From contig NZ_CAAHFH010000001.1 in the NCBI RefSeq assembly GCF_900890705.1, forward strand, positions 2,728,001 to 2,792,000: a stretch of 64,000 nucleotides of DNA. The letters are read 5' to 3'. The notes beneath the pieces are model-generated. The model was not told the origin of the DNA, made no database searches, and worked only from the letters and a program-made list of their open reading frames with translations. This DNA comes from Pontiella sulfatireligans. GTDB taxonomy: Bacteria; Verrucomicrobiota; Kiritimatiellia; Kiritimatiellales; Pontiellaceae. The stretch's first letter is position 1. Every line of letters starts with the position of its first letter. The translations under genes were made by a program, and so were the position numbers. Of the stretch, positions 1 to 7,934 are shown in pieces.

Positions 1-495
1 GCCTATACGTTGCAGCTGGCTTAGAACGCGGCGCTCTTCAGCAAACATATCCTCGGCCACCGCCCCCGCACCCTTCTTCAAGCGAGGAGGAATTTTCCCA
101 ACAGCCGCATCCGTATTGTTGGTAAACTGAAACTGGATTTCCCCAAAAGCATACTGAGGCCCCAACTCAACATTAAAGCGGGCCCGCACCGGATCCTTGT
201 CCTGATTAATTTCAGAAGCCACGCGGCCTTCGTAATACCCGCGCGACTCCAGCACCTTTCCGATCATGGGCAGATCTTTCTCCACCCGCCGGCGCAGTTG
301 TCCGATCGTTGCAGGCGGACGGTCGACCAGCCGGAACGTTTGAGCAGAAGCCTTGACGGCGTTCTTCACCGCACGGTCACCCGCTCCCTGCATCTCCGGC
401 TTATAGGCCACCGTCGGCGAATCCGCAAAGATCGCCAGACCGGTCAGCGCCAGCAGAAAAAACAGCACAAGCCCTTTGTTAAATCTCAAGTTCAT
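1..495 (-). CDS. TamA/BamA-family outer-membrane assembly protein (5' part only)
   Basis: Reading the minus strand from ATG at 495 gives 165 codons that run off the window edge. The first ~25 residues are a signal peptide (MNLRFNKG, then a leucine-rich core ending LAIFADS). The next ~130 residues read like POTRA domains: a stretch with GQLRRRVEKDLPMIGKVLE followed by SRGYYEGRV and a strand-rich part with GPQYAFGEIQF. That order is typical of TamA-type proteins, which help insert autotransporters and other beta-barrels into the outer membrane. The barrel would lie outside the window. The gene is divergent from the thymidine phosphorylase gene. An autotransporter at 47.7-53.2 kb is a plausible client, by inference. 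A BamA or two-partner TpsB protein is the alternative. Confidence 0.7.
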   Translation of the reverse strand, partial: MNLRFNKGLVLFFLLALTGLAIFADSPTVAYKPEMQGAGDRAVKNAVKASAQTFRLVDRPPATIGQLRRRVEKDLPMIGKVLESRGYYEGRVASEINQDKDPVRARFNVELGPQYAFGEIQFQFTNNTDAAVGKIPPRLKKGAGAVAEDMFAEERRVLSQLQRIG

Positions 496-631
496 AACTC
501 CATGCACAGCTAACGAATGTTCGTCAGAAAGGTCATAGTGTAATCTGTACTATTCAGCACCAGATGCAACCGATAATCCATCAATAGCTTTTGGATTGCC
601 ATCGCCGCATCAGCACGCGTACCGTTGCGAC

Positions 632-1921
632 ATGCTGCCTCAATGGATTATCGAAAAGAAACGCGACGGAGCCGAGCTCGATACCGCGGACATCCGCGCC
701 TTTATCGCCGGCTACACCGATGGGACCATCCCTGACTACCAAATGGCCGCCCTCGCCATGGCCATCTATTTCAACGGCATGAACGCCCGCGAAACCGCCG
801 ACCTGACCGTCGCCATGATGGAATCCGGCAAGGTCATCGACCCCAACCAAATCTCCGGCATTAAAGTCGACAAGCATTCCACCGGCGGGATCGGCGATAA
901 AATCTCCATTCCCCTCGCCCCGCTCGTCGCCGCCTGCGGCGCTACCGTCCCGATGATCTCCGGGCGAGGCCTCGGCATCACCGGCGGAACGCTCGACAAA
1001 CTCGAATCCATTCCCGGCTACCGCGTTGGACTGAGCGAACAGGAGTTTTTCCAAACCCTGGAAAAGGTCGGTTGCTCCATGATCGGCCAAACCGCCGAGA
1101 TCGCCCCCGCCGATAAAAAACTCTACGCCCTGCGCGACGTCACCGCCACGGTCCCCTCCATTCCTTTGATTGTTTCGAGCATTATGTCGAAGAAAATGGC
1201 GGAAGGGATCGACTCGCTTGTGCTCGACGTTAAATGCGGCTCCGGCGCCTTTATGAAAGACATCGAAAGCGCCCGCGCCTTGGCCAAAGGCCTCGTCGAT
1301 ACCGGCGTTGCCATGGGCAAGAAGGTTGTCGCCCTCATCACCGACATGAACCAGCCCCTCGGACGCGCCGTTGGTAACGCCCTCGAAATCCAGGAATCAC
1401 TTGACATTCTTTCTGGCAATGGCCCCGCCGACGCCCAAGGCCTCACCATCACTCTGGCCGAACACATGCTGCGTGTAGCCGAGGTCCTCGACCTCGGAGG
1501 CGGGGTCTCGAACCCCGCCCTACACCTCCAAGACGGTACCGCCCTCCAAAAATTCCGCCAAATGGTCGCCTGCCACGGCGGCGACCTCGACGCCGGGCTT
1601 CCCGTCGCGAGCAACCAAATCCCCCTGCCCTCCCCAAAATCCGGTTATGTTTCCAAAGCCGACGCCGATGCCATCGGCCGCGCCTCCCTCCTGCTCGGCG
1701 CCGGGCGGGCGAAAACCACCGACGCGATCGACCACGCCGTCGGGATTTCCGACCTCAAGAAAATCGGCGAGCGCGTTGAAGAAGGCGAACCGCTCTGCAC
1801 GATCCACTCAAACGGACACGAAGACGAAGCGCAGCTTCAACAGCTGCTGGAATCCGCCTTCGAGATTTCCGACAATACCATCGAACCACCGCCACTGATC
1901 CTCGAAATTGTCTCAAGTTAA
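632..1921 (+). CDS. deoA: Thymidine (pyrimidine-nucleoside) phosphorylase
   Basis: The 429-residue protein splits thymidine or other pyrimidine nucleosides with phosphate to give the base and (deoxy)ribose-1-phosphate, a nucleoside-salvage step in the cytoplasm. Family hallmarks are visible: the N-terminal IIEKKRDG helix, the phosphate-binding DKHSTGGIGDK motif, ISGRGLGITGGTLDKLE, and LVLDVKCGSGAFMK. Length fits the family (about 430-440). An ATG lies 36 bases further upstream, but homologues begin near MLPQWIIEKKRDG, so 632 is preferred. No Shine-Dalgarno sequence precedes it. A TTGCCA (596-601) and TACCGT (620-625) pair ends 6 bases before the start, which would make the transcript nearly leaderless. 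Purine nucleoside phosphorylase and cytidine deaminase are encoded 5-7 kb away, so salvage genes cluster loosely here. Confidence 0.93.
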   Translation: MLPQWIIEKKRDGAELDTADIRAFIAGYTDGTIPDYQMAALAMAIYFNGMNARETADLTVAMMESGKVIDPNQISGIKVDKHSTGGIGDKISIPLAPLVAACGATVPMISGRGLGITGGTLDKLESIPGYRVGLSEQEFFQTLEKVGCSMIGQTAEIAPADKKLYALRDVTATVPSIPLIVSSIMSKKMAEGIDSLVLDVKCGSGAFMKDIESARALAKGLVDTGVAMGKKVVALITDMNQPLGRAVGNALEIQESLDILSGNGPADAQGLTITLAEHMLRVAEVLDLGGGVSNPALHLQDGTALQKFRQMVACHGGDLDAGLPVASNQIPLPSPKSGYVSKADADAIGRASLLLGAGRAKTTDAIDHAVGISDLKKIGERVEEGEPLCTIHSNGHEDEAQLQQLLESAFEISDNTIEPPPLILEIVSS

Positions 1922-1982
1922 CAGTTTTTTTTCAGTCGCATCATTTACAGAAAGAATCCAACCAACTGCCGAGCAAAAGAAC

Positions 1983-2298
1983 ATGATCAGAATCGCAAAA
2001 CCATCCGACCTCAAAGACATCGCCCGACTCAGTCAAATCCTACAGAAAATGCATGCGGATAATTTTCCTGCATTTTTCAAAGCGACGCCGGATGACGCTG
2101 CATTCTGCGCGTGGTTTAAGAACGTTATTGAAGAACCTGAGTCTCTGGTTCTGGTGGCAACGGATTCCGACACCATGGTCGGCTACCTCTATGCCAAGGA
2201 GGAGCGAAAAAGTGAATCATGGGTCACCTGAAATTATCACAGCTTCCTGCTGCATCACATCGTGATCGATCCTCTGTCTCGAAATAAGCGATACGGAC
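1983..2298 (+). pseudogene. Broken GNAT-family acetyltransferase
   Basis: From ATG 1983 the frame encodes a recognisable GNAT N-terminus (MIRIAKPSDLKDIARLSQ, then LVLVATDSDTMVGYLYA) and stops at TGA 2229-2231. The same frame continues straight after the stop with NYHSFLLHHIVIDPLSRNKR, which is the acetyl-CoA-binding motif region (motif A) of the family. An in-frame stop therefore interrupts the gene. Homology ends near 2295, where the reading frame of a truncated LD-carboxypeptidase begins. The C-terminal third of the acetyltransferase is missing. Stop-codon readthrough cannot be excluded, but the missing C-terminus argues for a dead gene. Confidence 0.8.
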
Positions 2299-3000
2299 GG
2301 GTATTCGGACACCTCGACACTCCTATTGGCCCTTACCCTGAAAATAGGTATTGCCACGGCGCACGGAATCAACTTCATGGATCTCATCCCCACGCAGGCC
2401 GATCCCCTTTCCTGTCAGGCATTGCAGATCCTAAAGCTGTCCAAAGGCGAGATGTTCACCCAACAAAGCAACGAGAAATACCAAACGGAATTCATCAGCT
2501 TCAGCGACAACCTTGAAACAACCTACAACCTGACCGATCCCACGAAATGGAAGCTGCTCGATGGTTCGCCGGCGGCGCGCTTTTCGGGCCGGCTGATTGG
2601 AGGTTGCATCGATGTCATAGGAAACTTGGCGGGAACACCGTATGGCGACATGGCGCACTTCAGCGACACGTTCCGGCAGGACGGCATCATCGTCTATCTC
2701 GAAAACTGCGAACTATCCCCCTGTGCCCTGACCCGCGCCTTGCGGCAACTGCGCATGGCGGGTTGGTTTAATGATGCAACCGGAATTGTTTTCGGAAGAA
2801 ACAGCGGCCCAGACGCCAGCGACGCATCCGGCCTCAGCTACCTCGAAGCCATCGAGCATTGCACAAAGGGATTGAATATCCCGATTGTCTACGATGCCGA
2901 TATCGGCCATAAACCTCCCAACATGACGCTGATTAACGGGGCACTAGCCGAGTTGATGGTCGACAATGGAAAGGCGACACTCACTCAGTCGCTTGTTTAG
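2299..3000 (+). pseudogene. LD-carboxypeptidase / MccF-like (peptidase S66), lacking its N-terminus
   Basis: The frame open through 2326-3000 carries the middle and C-terminal parts of a serine peptidase of family S66 (LdcA/MccF), which trims muropeptides or cleaves microcin-type conjugates. Homology starts upstream of the first possible TTG start (2326), at GYSDTSTLLLALTLK (codons from 2299). In this family the GxSD motif is thought to hold the nucleophile serine. The usual first ~100 residues are absent and are replaced by the truncated GNAT sequence. FSGRLIGGCID, LENCELSP and DIGHKPPNMTLINGA are kept, so the C-terminal domain is intact. It is most simply a remnant left by a deletion. An expressed truncated protein from TTG 2326 is possible but would lack half its fold. 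Confidence 0.8.
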
Positions 3001-3085
3001 CAGCAACAGAAATTGGCGCGGTAGGCGCGATGAGAGCTGACAGCCGCAGTTTTGCCCCGCAACCGCAGTTTGCAGCACCAACTTT

Positions 3086-3111
3086 ATACCACACCTGTTT
3101 AGGTGTGGTAT
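3086..3111. terminator. Perfect 11-bp hairpin after the LD-carboxypeptidase remnant
   Basis: ATACCACACCT and AGGTGTGGTAT form a perfect 11-base inverted repeat around GTTT. No U-tract follows, so termination is uncertain. It could equally be a protein-binding palindrome. Confidence 0.4.
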
Positions 3112-3209
3112 TCATCGCTCAAAGCTCTGGTGGCGGAAATCCTTTTTGAAATATCGGATCAACCCGTTGAACCCTCGCAGCTTATGTTGGATATTATCCT
3201 GCCCTAGCC

Positions 3210-3256
3210 TTGACACCGAGGAAATGTTTACATATTCATGTATACGTAATCAGGAG
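3210..3256 (+). promoter_or_regulatory. Promoter, candidate operator and RBS of the toxin-antitoxin pair
   Basis: TTGACA (3210-3215) is followed 17 bases later by a weak -10 (TATTCA, 3233-3238). Over this -10 lies an inverted repeat, TTTACAT-ATTC-ATGTATA (about 3227-3244), with 6 of 7 arm positions matching. Such a site overlapping the promoter is where a ribbon-helix-helix antitoxin would bind to repress its own operon. AGGAG (3252-3256) is a good Shine-Dalgarno sequence for ATG 3264. Confidence 0.5.
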
Positions 3257-3263
3257 CCCCGAA

Positions 3264-3518
3264 ATGGATAAAGTATTTTCAGCACGGATCGACGAATCGG
3301 TCGCGGCTCGCATCAACAGCCTGGCGCGCCAGTTGCACAGCACTAAGAAGCAAGTGGTGGAACGGGCGGTCGAACTCTATGCCGCCAAAGTAGAACATGA
3401 AGAGGAGTCAGGATTCCTCGACCAATCGTTTGGAGCATGGAAACGCGACGAGAGCTCCCAGGAATCCGTTGAAGCTGCGCGGACGGCTTTTCGCGCTTCC
3501 TTTGAAAGGATGCGTTAA
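3264..3518 (+). CDS. VapB-type antitoxin (ribbon-helix-helix like)
   Basis: This 84-residue acidic protein starts MDKVFSARIDESVAARINSLA, a strand followed by a helix as in ribbon-helix-helix DNA-binding antitoxins, and ends in a charged tail (GAWKRDESSQES...) that would wrap the toxin. It is inferred to bind and neutralise the PIN-domain protein encoded next and to repress the shared promoter. ATG 3264 is chosen because AGGAG stands 8 bases before it and the family fold starts here. An in-frame upstream start at 3210 would put codons over the promoter. The stop overlaps the toxin start by one base (TAATG), typical of translational coupling. Confidence 0.75.
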   Translation: MDKVFSARIDESVAARINSLARQLHSTKKQVVERAVELYAAKVEHEEESGFLDQSFGAWKRDESSQESVEAARTAFRASFERMR

Positions 3519-3901
3519 TGAAAGCATTCATCGATGCCGACGTCCTGATCTGGCATTTGCGGGGCGAACGCAAAGCCATCAACTACCTGCGCAAGATGGT
3601 GAACGATCCGGCCATGGAACTATGGACCGGCGCCATGCAGCGGGCGGAAGTGGTCTTCTTCATGCGTCCCAACGAAGAGGAGCTGACGATGCTGCTGCTG
3701 TCCCAGTTTAAAACCGCCGTTGTCGACCAGAGCATTGTCGATGAAGCCGGCCGGCTATTCAGGACATGGAATCCCAGCCATGGCGTCGACCCGAATGATG
3801 CCCTCCTCGCCGCAACCGCGCTTGTGAACGGCGGTCAGATCCATACACTCAACAAAAAGCACTACCCCATGAAGGACGTGGTGGTGAACAAGGCGTGGTA
3901 A
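3518..3901 (+). CDS. vapC: VapC-type PIN-domain ribonuclease toxin
   Basis: This 127-residue PIN-domain protein has the acidic catalytic set spaced as in VapC toxins: D6 in FIDADVLIWHLRG, E44 in QRAEVVFF, D94 in DPNDALLAATAL, and the late LNKKHYP segment. VapC enzymes are Mg2+-dependent endoribonucleases that cut tRNA or rRNA when the antitoxin is lost. The ATG overlaps the antitoxin stop codon. All key acidic residues are present, so it is probably active. It is an isolated pair next to decayed genes (GNAT/LD-carboxypeptidase) and palindromic repeats, which suggests a locus prone to rearrangement. Confidence 0.88.
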   Translation: MKAFIDADVLIWHLRGERKAINYLRKMVNDPAMELWTGAMQRAEVVFFMRPNEEELTMLLLSQFKTAVVDQSIVDEAGRLFRTWNPSHGVDPNDALLAATALVNGGQIHTLNKKHYPMKDVVVNKAW

Positions 3902-3906
3902 AGCAG

Positions 3907-3986
3907 TCGTAGACGGAGCTTCCAGCTCCGTTGGTTTGGGTAACACGTGTTAATGAATCAAACGGGGCTGGAAGCTCCATCTACGA
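3907..3986. repeat. 80-bp REP-like double palindrome
   Basis: Arms of 26 bases (3907-3932 and 3961-3986) are inverted copies with two mismatches, beginning TCGTAGACGG and ending ATCTACGA. Each arm contains its own small hairpin (GGAGCT-TCC-AGCTCC type). The loop holds a perfect 12-base palindrome, TAACACGTGTTA (3941-3952). It ends directly at the ribosome binding site of the M20 peptidase gene. The layout is that of REP/BIME elements. Confidence 0.8.
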
Positions 3987-3996
3987 AGGAAGAATC

Positions 3997-5175
3997 ATGA
4001 TCAATAAAGACAAAGCCCTCTCCCACCTGCTCGATCTGCTTGCCGTTCCCGGCCCTACGGGGCAGGAAAGCCAAGTGGTTGAAGCCATCACGAAAAAACT
4101 GATCGCCGCCGGATGCAAGAAGGCGTGGATCAAAACCGACGACGCGCACAAGCGGCTCGGTGAAGGGTTCGAGATCGGCAACTTGATCGTGAAACTGCCG
4201 GGAACCATTAAGGGAGCCACGCGCATCATGTTTTCAGCACACATGGATACGGTGCCGCTATGCAAGGGCGCGGTGCCGATGGTGAAAGGCGGACGCATCG
4301 TCGCCAAAGGCAACACCGGGCTCGGAGGCGACGACCGCTCCGGCTGCGCGGCCATCGTGACGTTGGCCGAGACCCTGCTCAAAAACAAAATCCCCCACCC
4401 GCCAATCACCCTGCTTTTCCCTATTGCCGAAGAGAATGGACTGCACGGCTCGCGCATGGTGCGCTTCAAAGATTTGGGCAACCCGGCGATGGGCTTCAAC
4501 CTCGACGGGCAGGAGCCGAACGAAATCGTCATCGGCGCAATGAGCGCCGTCCGCTGGCAGGCGGAGATCAAAGGCATCTCCACCCACGCCGGCCTCGAAC
4601 CGCACAAGGGCATCTCCGCCGGACTCATCGCCTCCAAGGCAATGGCCACGATTGCAGAGAAGGGTTACTTCGGAAAAATCATCAAAGGCAACCGCGTCGG
4701 CACGTCCAACCTTGGCTCCATGAGAGGCGGCGAAACCAACAACCAGGTGATGGACATCGCCGTTATGACCGGCGAGTGCCGCAGCCACAGCCCGGCGTTC
4801 CTCGAACAGATCGTGAAGGTCTACAAAACCAGTTTCGAGCAAGCCGCCAAAAGCGTCACCAACGACAAAAGCAAATGCGGCAAGGTTAAGTTCAGCACCA
4901 TCAGCGACTACCGCGCCTTCCGGCTCAAAAAGTCAGAACCGTGCGTCAAGATTGCCAGCAAGGCCGTCGAAGCGGTCGACAAGAAACCCAACCCGCTCGT
5001 GATGGACGCCGGGCTCGACGCCAATAACTTTAACGAAAAAGGGCTCCCGACCGTCACCCTCGGCTGCGGCTCGCACAAGTTCCACCAGTTGGAAGAGTAT
5101 GTGGACATCAAGGAATTCCACACCGCCTGCGATGTCCTGCTAAACATCGCGAACCTTTCTCGCGCATCAGCCTAA
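3997..5175 (+). CDS. M20-family metallopeptidase (peptidase T-like)
   Basis: This 392-residue cytoplasmic hydrolase is expected to be a di-zinc aminotripeptidase or related amide hydrolase. Metal-site motifs of the M20 family appear in order: FSAHMDTVPLC (His and its Asp), GLGGDDRSGCAA (bridging Asp), FPIAEENGLHGSR (Glu-Glu general base and ligand), NLDGQEPNEI, and a late GCGSHKFHQLEEY with a ligand His. The dimerisation (lid) insert lies between residues ~190 and 300 (STHAGLEPHKG...). Its ATG at 3997 follows AAGGAAG. An in-frame start at 3931 lies inside the palindromic repeat and is rejected. The last codons and the stop lie within a short repeat (5168-5191). Exact substrate cannot be told from sequence. 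Confidence 0.85.
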   Translation: MINKDKALSHLLDLLAVPGPTGQESQVVEAITKKLIAAGCKKAWIKTDDAHKRLGEGFEIGNLIVKLPGTIKGATRIMFSAHMDTVPLCKGAVPMVKGGRIVAKGNTGLGGDDRSGCAAIVTLAETLLKNKIPHPPITLLFPIAEENGLHGSRMVRFKDLGNPAMGFNLDGQEPNEIVIGAMSAVRWQAEIKGISTHAGLEPHKGISAGLIASKAMATIAEKGYFGKIIKGNRVGTSNLGSMRGGETNNQVMDIAVMTGECRSHSPAFLEQIVKVYKTSFEQAAKSVTNDKSKCGKVKFSTISDYRAFRLKKSEPCVKIASKAVEAVDKKPNPLVMDAGLDANNFNEKGLPTVTLGCGSHKFHQLEEYVDIKEFHTACDVLLNIANLSRASA

Positions 5176-5191
5176 AGGCTGGACTACATGC
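5168..5191. repeat. Short palindromic repeat supplying the stop codon of the M20 gene
   Basis: The 24 bases beginning CAGCCTAAAGGCTG occur again, exactly inverted, at 44661-44684. The core AGCCTAAAGGCT is a palindrome. Its TAA is the stop codon of the peptidase gene. Confidence 0.8.
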
Positions 5192-5193
5192 CG

Positions 5194-6864
5194 TTAACCG
5201 ACCCGGATGCGGGCGGTGTCTATGCGGTGGAAAAAGTTTTCCTCGCCGATCTTGTCGAAAAGGCCGGCGCGTTGGAGCAGCTGCCGAACCGGAGTCTTCA
5301 TTTGGCAAAACAGCAGTTCCACATGGTTTTCCCGCAATATTGTAACCATCTCGCCCAGCATTTCCACGCCCGTCGCATCAATCGCGTTGATGCCCTGGCA
5401 GTCGATGGCGATGAACTCGGCCTCCTGAAACTTGCCGCAGGTGTCTAGCAACATGTCCTCGAAATAGGACACGTTCGCAAAGAAGAGGCGACCGTCGAAG
5501 CGGATCACCGGCATGCGGGGGTCGATCGCCAGATCATACCGGTCGTAGGTGCGGTATGAGCCGTCTTCGTGACGACCAAGCAGCGCGACGTTGGGCTTCA
5601 TCGTCTGGAACAGGAAAATCACGATCGAAAGCGCCGCGCCGAGCAGGATGCCGTTTTGCAGCTGCGGCGCGAACAGCAAGGTGGCCGCAAACGTCAGCAA
5701 CGCGACGAGGCCTTCCCATCGGCTAACTTTCCAATAGCTGAACAGCCGTTTGAAGTTCAGCAGTTTTACGACTGCCACAATAATGACGGCACCGAGCGTG
5801 GCCGTGGGCAGGCAGTAGATGGCGCCCGCAAGGAACATGAGAAAAAGGACCATAAACATTCCGGTGAACACGGCGCTGAGTCCCGTCTTTGCACCAGAGG
5901 CATAGTTGAGCGCAGTGCGCGACAAGGACCCGCTCACCGTATAGCCGCCGGTTAGGCCCGAGGAAACCGCGGCTAATCCCTGCCCAATCAGCTCCTGATT
6001 CAGGTCCAGCCTTTGCCGGCTTTGAACGGCGACGGCTTTAGCCACACCGCACATTTCCATGAAGCCGACGAAGGCAATGACGAACGCCCCCGGAAGCATC
6101 TTGCCAATCATCCCCCAATCAATATCGATTGAAACCGGCCGAGGCAGCCCCATTGGAATATGGCCCACCACACCAACCGAAGCGGCCATCCGTTCCGGAT
6201 CGTGAAGCCCCAGCAAAGACACGCTCAAGGTTGCAAGGGCCACCACTACCAACGATGCGGGAAGCTTGGGCAGAAACCGCTTCACCAACACCAGCAATAC
6301 AATCGATGCACAACCAAGCACCGCCGCCGTCAGATTCAACTCGCCCAGACGACAGAGCAGATCCCACAGGTTGCGCAAATACCAGCCGCCCTTGGCCATC
6401 TCCAGCCCGAACAGCTTGCTGACCTGAGATGAGGCGATCACCAGCACGCCCGCATGAACAAAACCATCAATGACAGGTTTCGAGAGAAAATTGGCCAACA
6501 CGGCCAGCCGAGTGGCCCCGACGAACAGGCGGATGCATCCGACCATAACCGCCAGCAAGCCGGCCAACGCCACATACGTTGCGCTCTCCGGCACCGCCAA
6601 CTGCATTAAAATGGTTCCCGTCAACAGCGAGGTCATCGCCACCGGCCCCGTCTGCAGATGGTGCGACGACCCCCACAACGCGCCGATCATCACCGGAATG
6701 CACGCCGCATAGAGCCCCACCACCGCCGGAAGGCCGGCGAGCTGGGCATACGCCATTGACTGCGGAATCAGCACCAGCGCCACCGTTAAGCCAGATACAA
6801 AGTCAGCACGGACATCGCCCTTGGCAAACCGCCAACTCAAAAATGGAAACAACCTCTTTAGCAT
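5194..6864 (-). CDS. SulP/SLC26-family anion transporter with STAS domain
   Basis: This 556-residue inner-membrane protein has the SLC26 core: DVRADFVSGLTVALVLIPQSMAYAQLAGLP near the N-terminus, about ten to twelve hydrophobic segments, and a C-terminal cytoplasmic STAS domain (from about residue 430) with GRLFFANVSYFED and CQGINAIDATGVEML. Members move sulfate, bicarbonate or dicarboxylates, often with Na+ or H+. The substrate is not evident. The ATG at 6864 has GAGGA about 10 bases upstream. It converges on the M20 gene, the ends being only 18 bases apart, and is divergent from the nucleoside phosphorylase gene. The length is normal for the family. Confidence 0.9.
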   Translation of the reverse strand: MLKRLFPFLSWRFAKGDVRADFVSGLTVALVLIPQSMAYAQLAGLPAVVGLYAACIPVMIGALWGSSHHLQTGPVAMTSLLTGTILMQLAVPESATYVALAGLLAVMVGCIRLFVGATRLAVLANFLSKPVIDGFVHAGVLVIASSQVSKLFGLEMAKGGWYLRNLWDLLCRLGELNLTAAVLGCASIVLLVLVKRFLPKLPASLVVVALATLSVSLLGLHDPERMAASVGVVGHIPMGLPRPVSIDIDWGMIGKMLPGAFVIAFVGFMEMCGVAKAVAVQSRQRLDLNQELIGQGLAAVSSGLTGGYTVSGSLSRTALNYASGAKTGLSAVFTGMFMVLFLMFLAGAIYCLPTATLGAVIIVAVVKLLNFKRLFSYWKVSRWEGLVALLTFAATLLFAPQLQNGILLGAALSIVIFLFQTMKPNVALLGRHEDGSYRTYDRYDLAIDPRMPVIRFDGRLFFANVSYFEDMLLDTCGKFQEAEFIAIDCQGINAIDATGVEMLGEMVTILRENHVELLFCQMKTPVRQLLQRAGLFDKIGEENFFHRIDTARIRVG

Positions 6865-6938
6865 CTAACGGCATCCTCGTGAAAAACAGTGTTTCACTCT
6901 GTTTAAAAAGCCCATTCCGTTCAAACCTAATCTGATGA

Positions 6939-6967
6939 TTGATTCGGCCCGCGCTTATCCCTAGACT
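6939..6967 (+). promoter_or_regulatory. Promoter giving an almost leaderless phosphorylase mRNA
   Basis: TTGATT (6939-6944), a 17-base spacer and TAGACT (6962-6967) fit a sigma-70 promoter. The ATG follows only 8 bases after the -10 and there is no Shine-Dalgarno sequence, so transcription should begin within one or two bases of the start codon. Confidence 0.55.
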
Positions 6968-6975
6968 GCATCCTT

Positions 6976-7800
6976 ATGAATACACAAATCAATCCGCTCA
7001 CGCTCGATTCCGCCGTAGAAGCCGTCCAGAAAAAATGGCCGGACGCCAAACCCAAATGCGGACTGATCCTCGGCTCCGGCTGGGGCGAGGCCATTGCGGA
7101 CCTCCAAGGCAAGGAACTGGCCTACGCCCAAATCCCCGGCTTTGGACAAACCGGCGTGATGGGACATGCCGGAAAACTACTCTCGACCGAGATCAGCGGC
7201 ATGGAGGCCTTCATTTTTCAAGGCCGACGCCATTGGTACGAAGGCGAAGGCTGGACGCCGGTCATTCTGCCGGTCTATCTGCTCCACGCACTCGGCGCCG
7301 AAACCATCCTGCTCACCAACGCCTCCGGCGGCATCCGCGACGACCTCGGCCCCGGCTCGCTGATGGCCATCTCCGACCACATCAACATGCTCGGCTCCAA
7401 CCCGCTTATCGGACCGTACAACCCGAGATTGGGCACGCGCTTCCCCGACCAGTCGGAAATCTACGCCAAACCGCTGCGCAAAAAACTGCTGCAAGCCGGC
7501 GCGGATGCGGAAGGCGTCTACATCGCCACCTCCGGCCCCACCTTCGAAACCCCGGCCGAGATTAATCAATACCGCGCCATGGGCGCCGACGCCGTCGGCA
7601 TGTCGACCGTCCCTGAAGCGGTTGTGGCCAACGCGCTTGGCATGCGCGTGGCCGGCCTCTCCTGCATCTGCAACTGGGCGGCCGGCATCAGCCCCACCAA
7701 GCTCACCCACGAAGACGTCAACCAAACCGCCGCCGAAGCGATGCCCCGCATGAAAAAAACCATCACCCGATTCCTGGAAAAACTGGCCGGGGAAGCTTAA
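6976..7800 (+). CDS. punA: Purine-nucleoside phosphorylase (trimeric class)
   Basis: This 274-residue cytoplasmic enzyme phosphorolyses inosine/guanosine-type nucleosides to base plus (deoxy)ribose-1-phosphate. Class features seen: CGLILGSGWGE (phosphate loop), QGRRHWYEG, LTNASGGI, and the late SGPTFETPAE, GADAVGMSTVPE and ISPTKLTHEDV. The length (about 270) separates it from the shorter hexameric DeoD class. No ribosome binding site is visible and the promoter sits right against the ATG. The cytidine deaminase gene follows after 134 bases, consistent with joint nucleoside salvage together with thymidine phosphorylase at 0.6 kb. Confidence 0.93.
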   Translation: MNTQINPLTLDSAVEAVQKKWPDAKPKCGLILGSGWGEAIADLQGKELAYAQIPGFGQTGVMGHAGKLLSTEISGMEAFIFQGRRHWYEGEGWTPVILPVYLLHALGAETILLTNASGGIRDDLGPGSLMAISDHINMLGSNPLIGPYNPRLGTRFPDQSEIYAKPLRKKLLQAGADAEGVYIATSGPTFETPAEINQYRAMGADAVGMSTVPEAVVANALGMRVAGLSCICNWAAGISPTKLTHEDVNQTAAEAMPRMKKTITRFLEKLAGEA

Positions 7801-7934
7801 GGCAGAAAGATAGTAGGAGAAAGATGTGCCCATCATGGTGGATCAACATTCCGCGAAATCGCATTACATTTGAAACCTTACCCTCGGAATAATATTTCTG
7901 CCGTCAATTTTTCTGACTAAACGAAGGAAGCACC

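Noticed and set aside
7801..7934. Riboswitch in the cytidine deaminase leader
   Set aside because: Only one 8-base inverted pair with a large loop. No conserved riboswitch core could be recognised.
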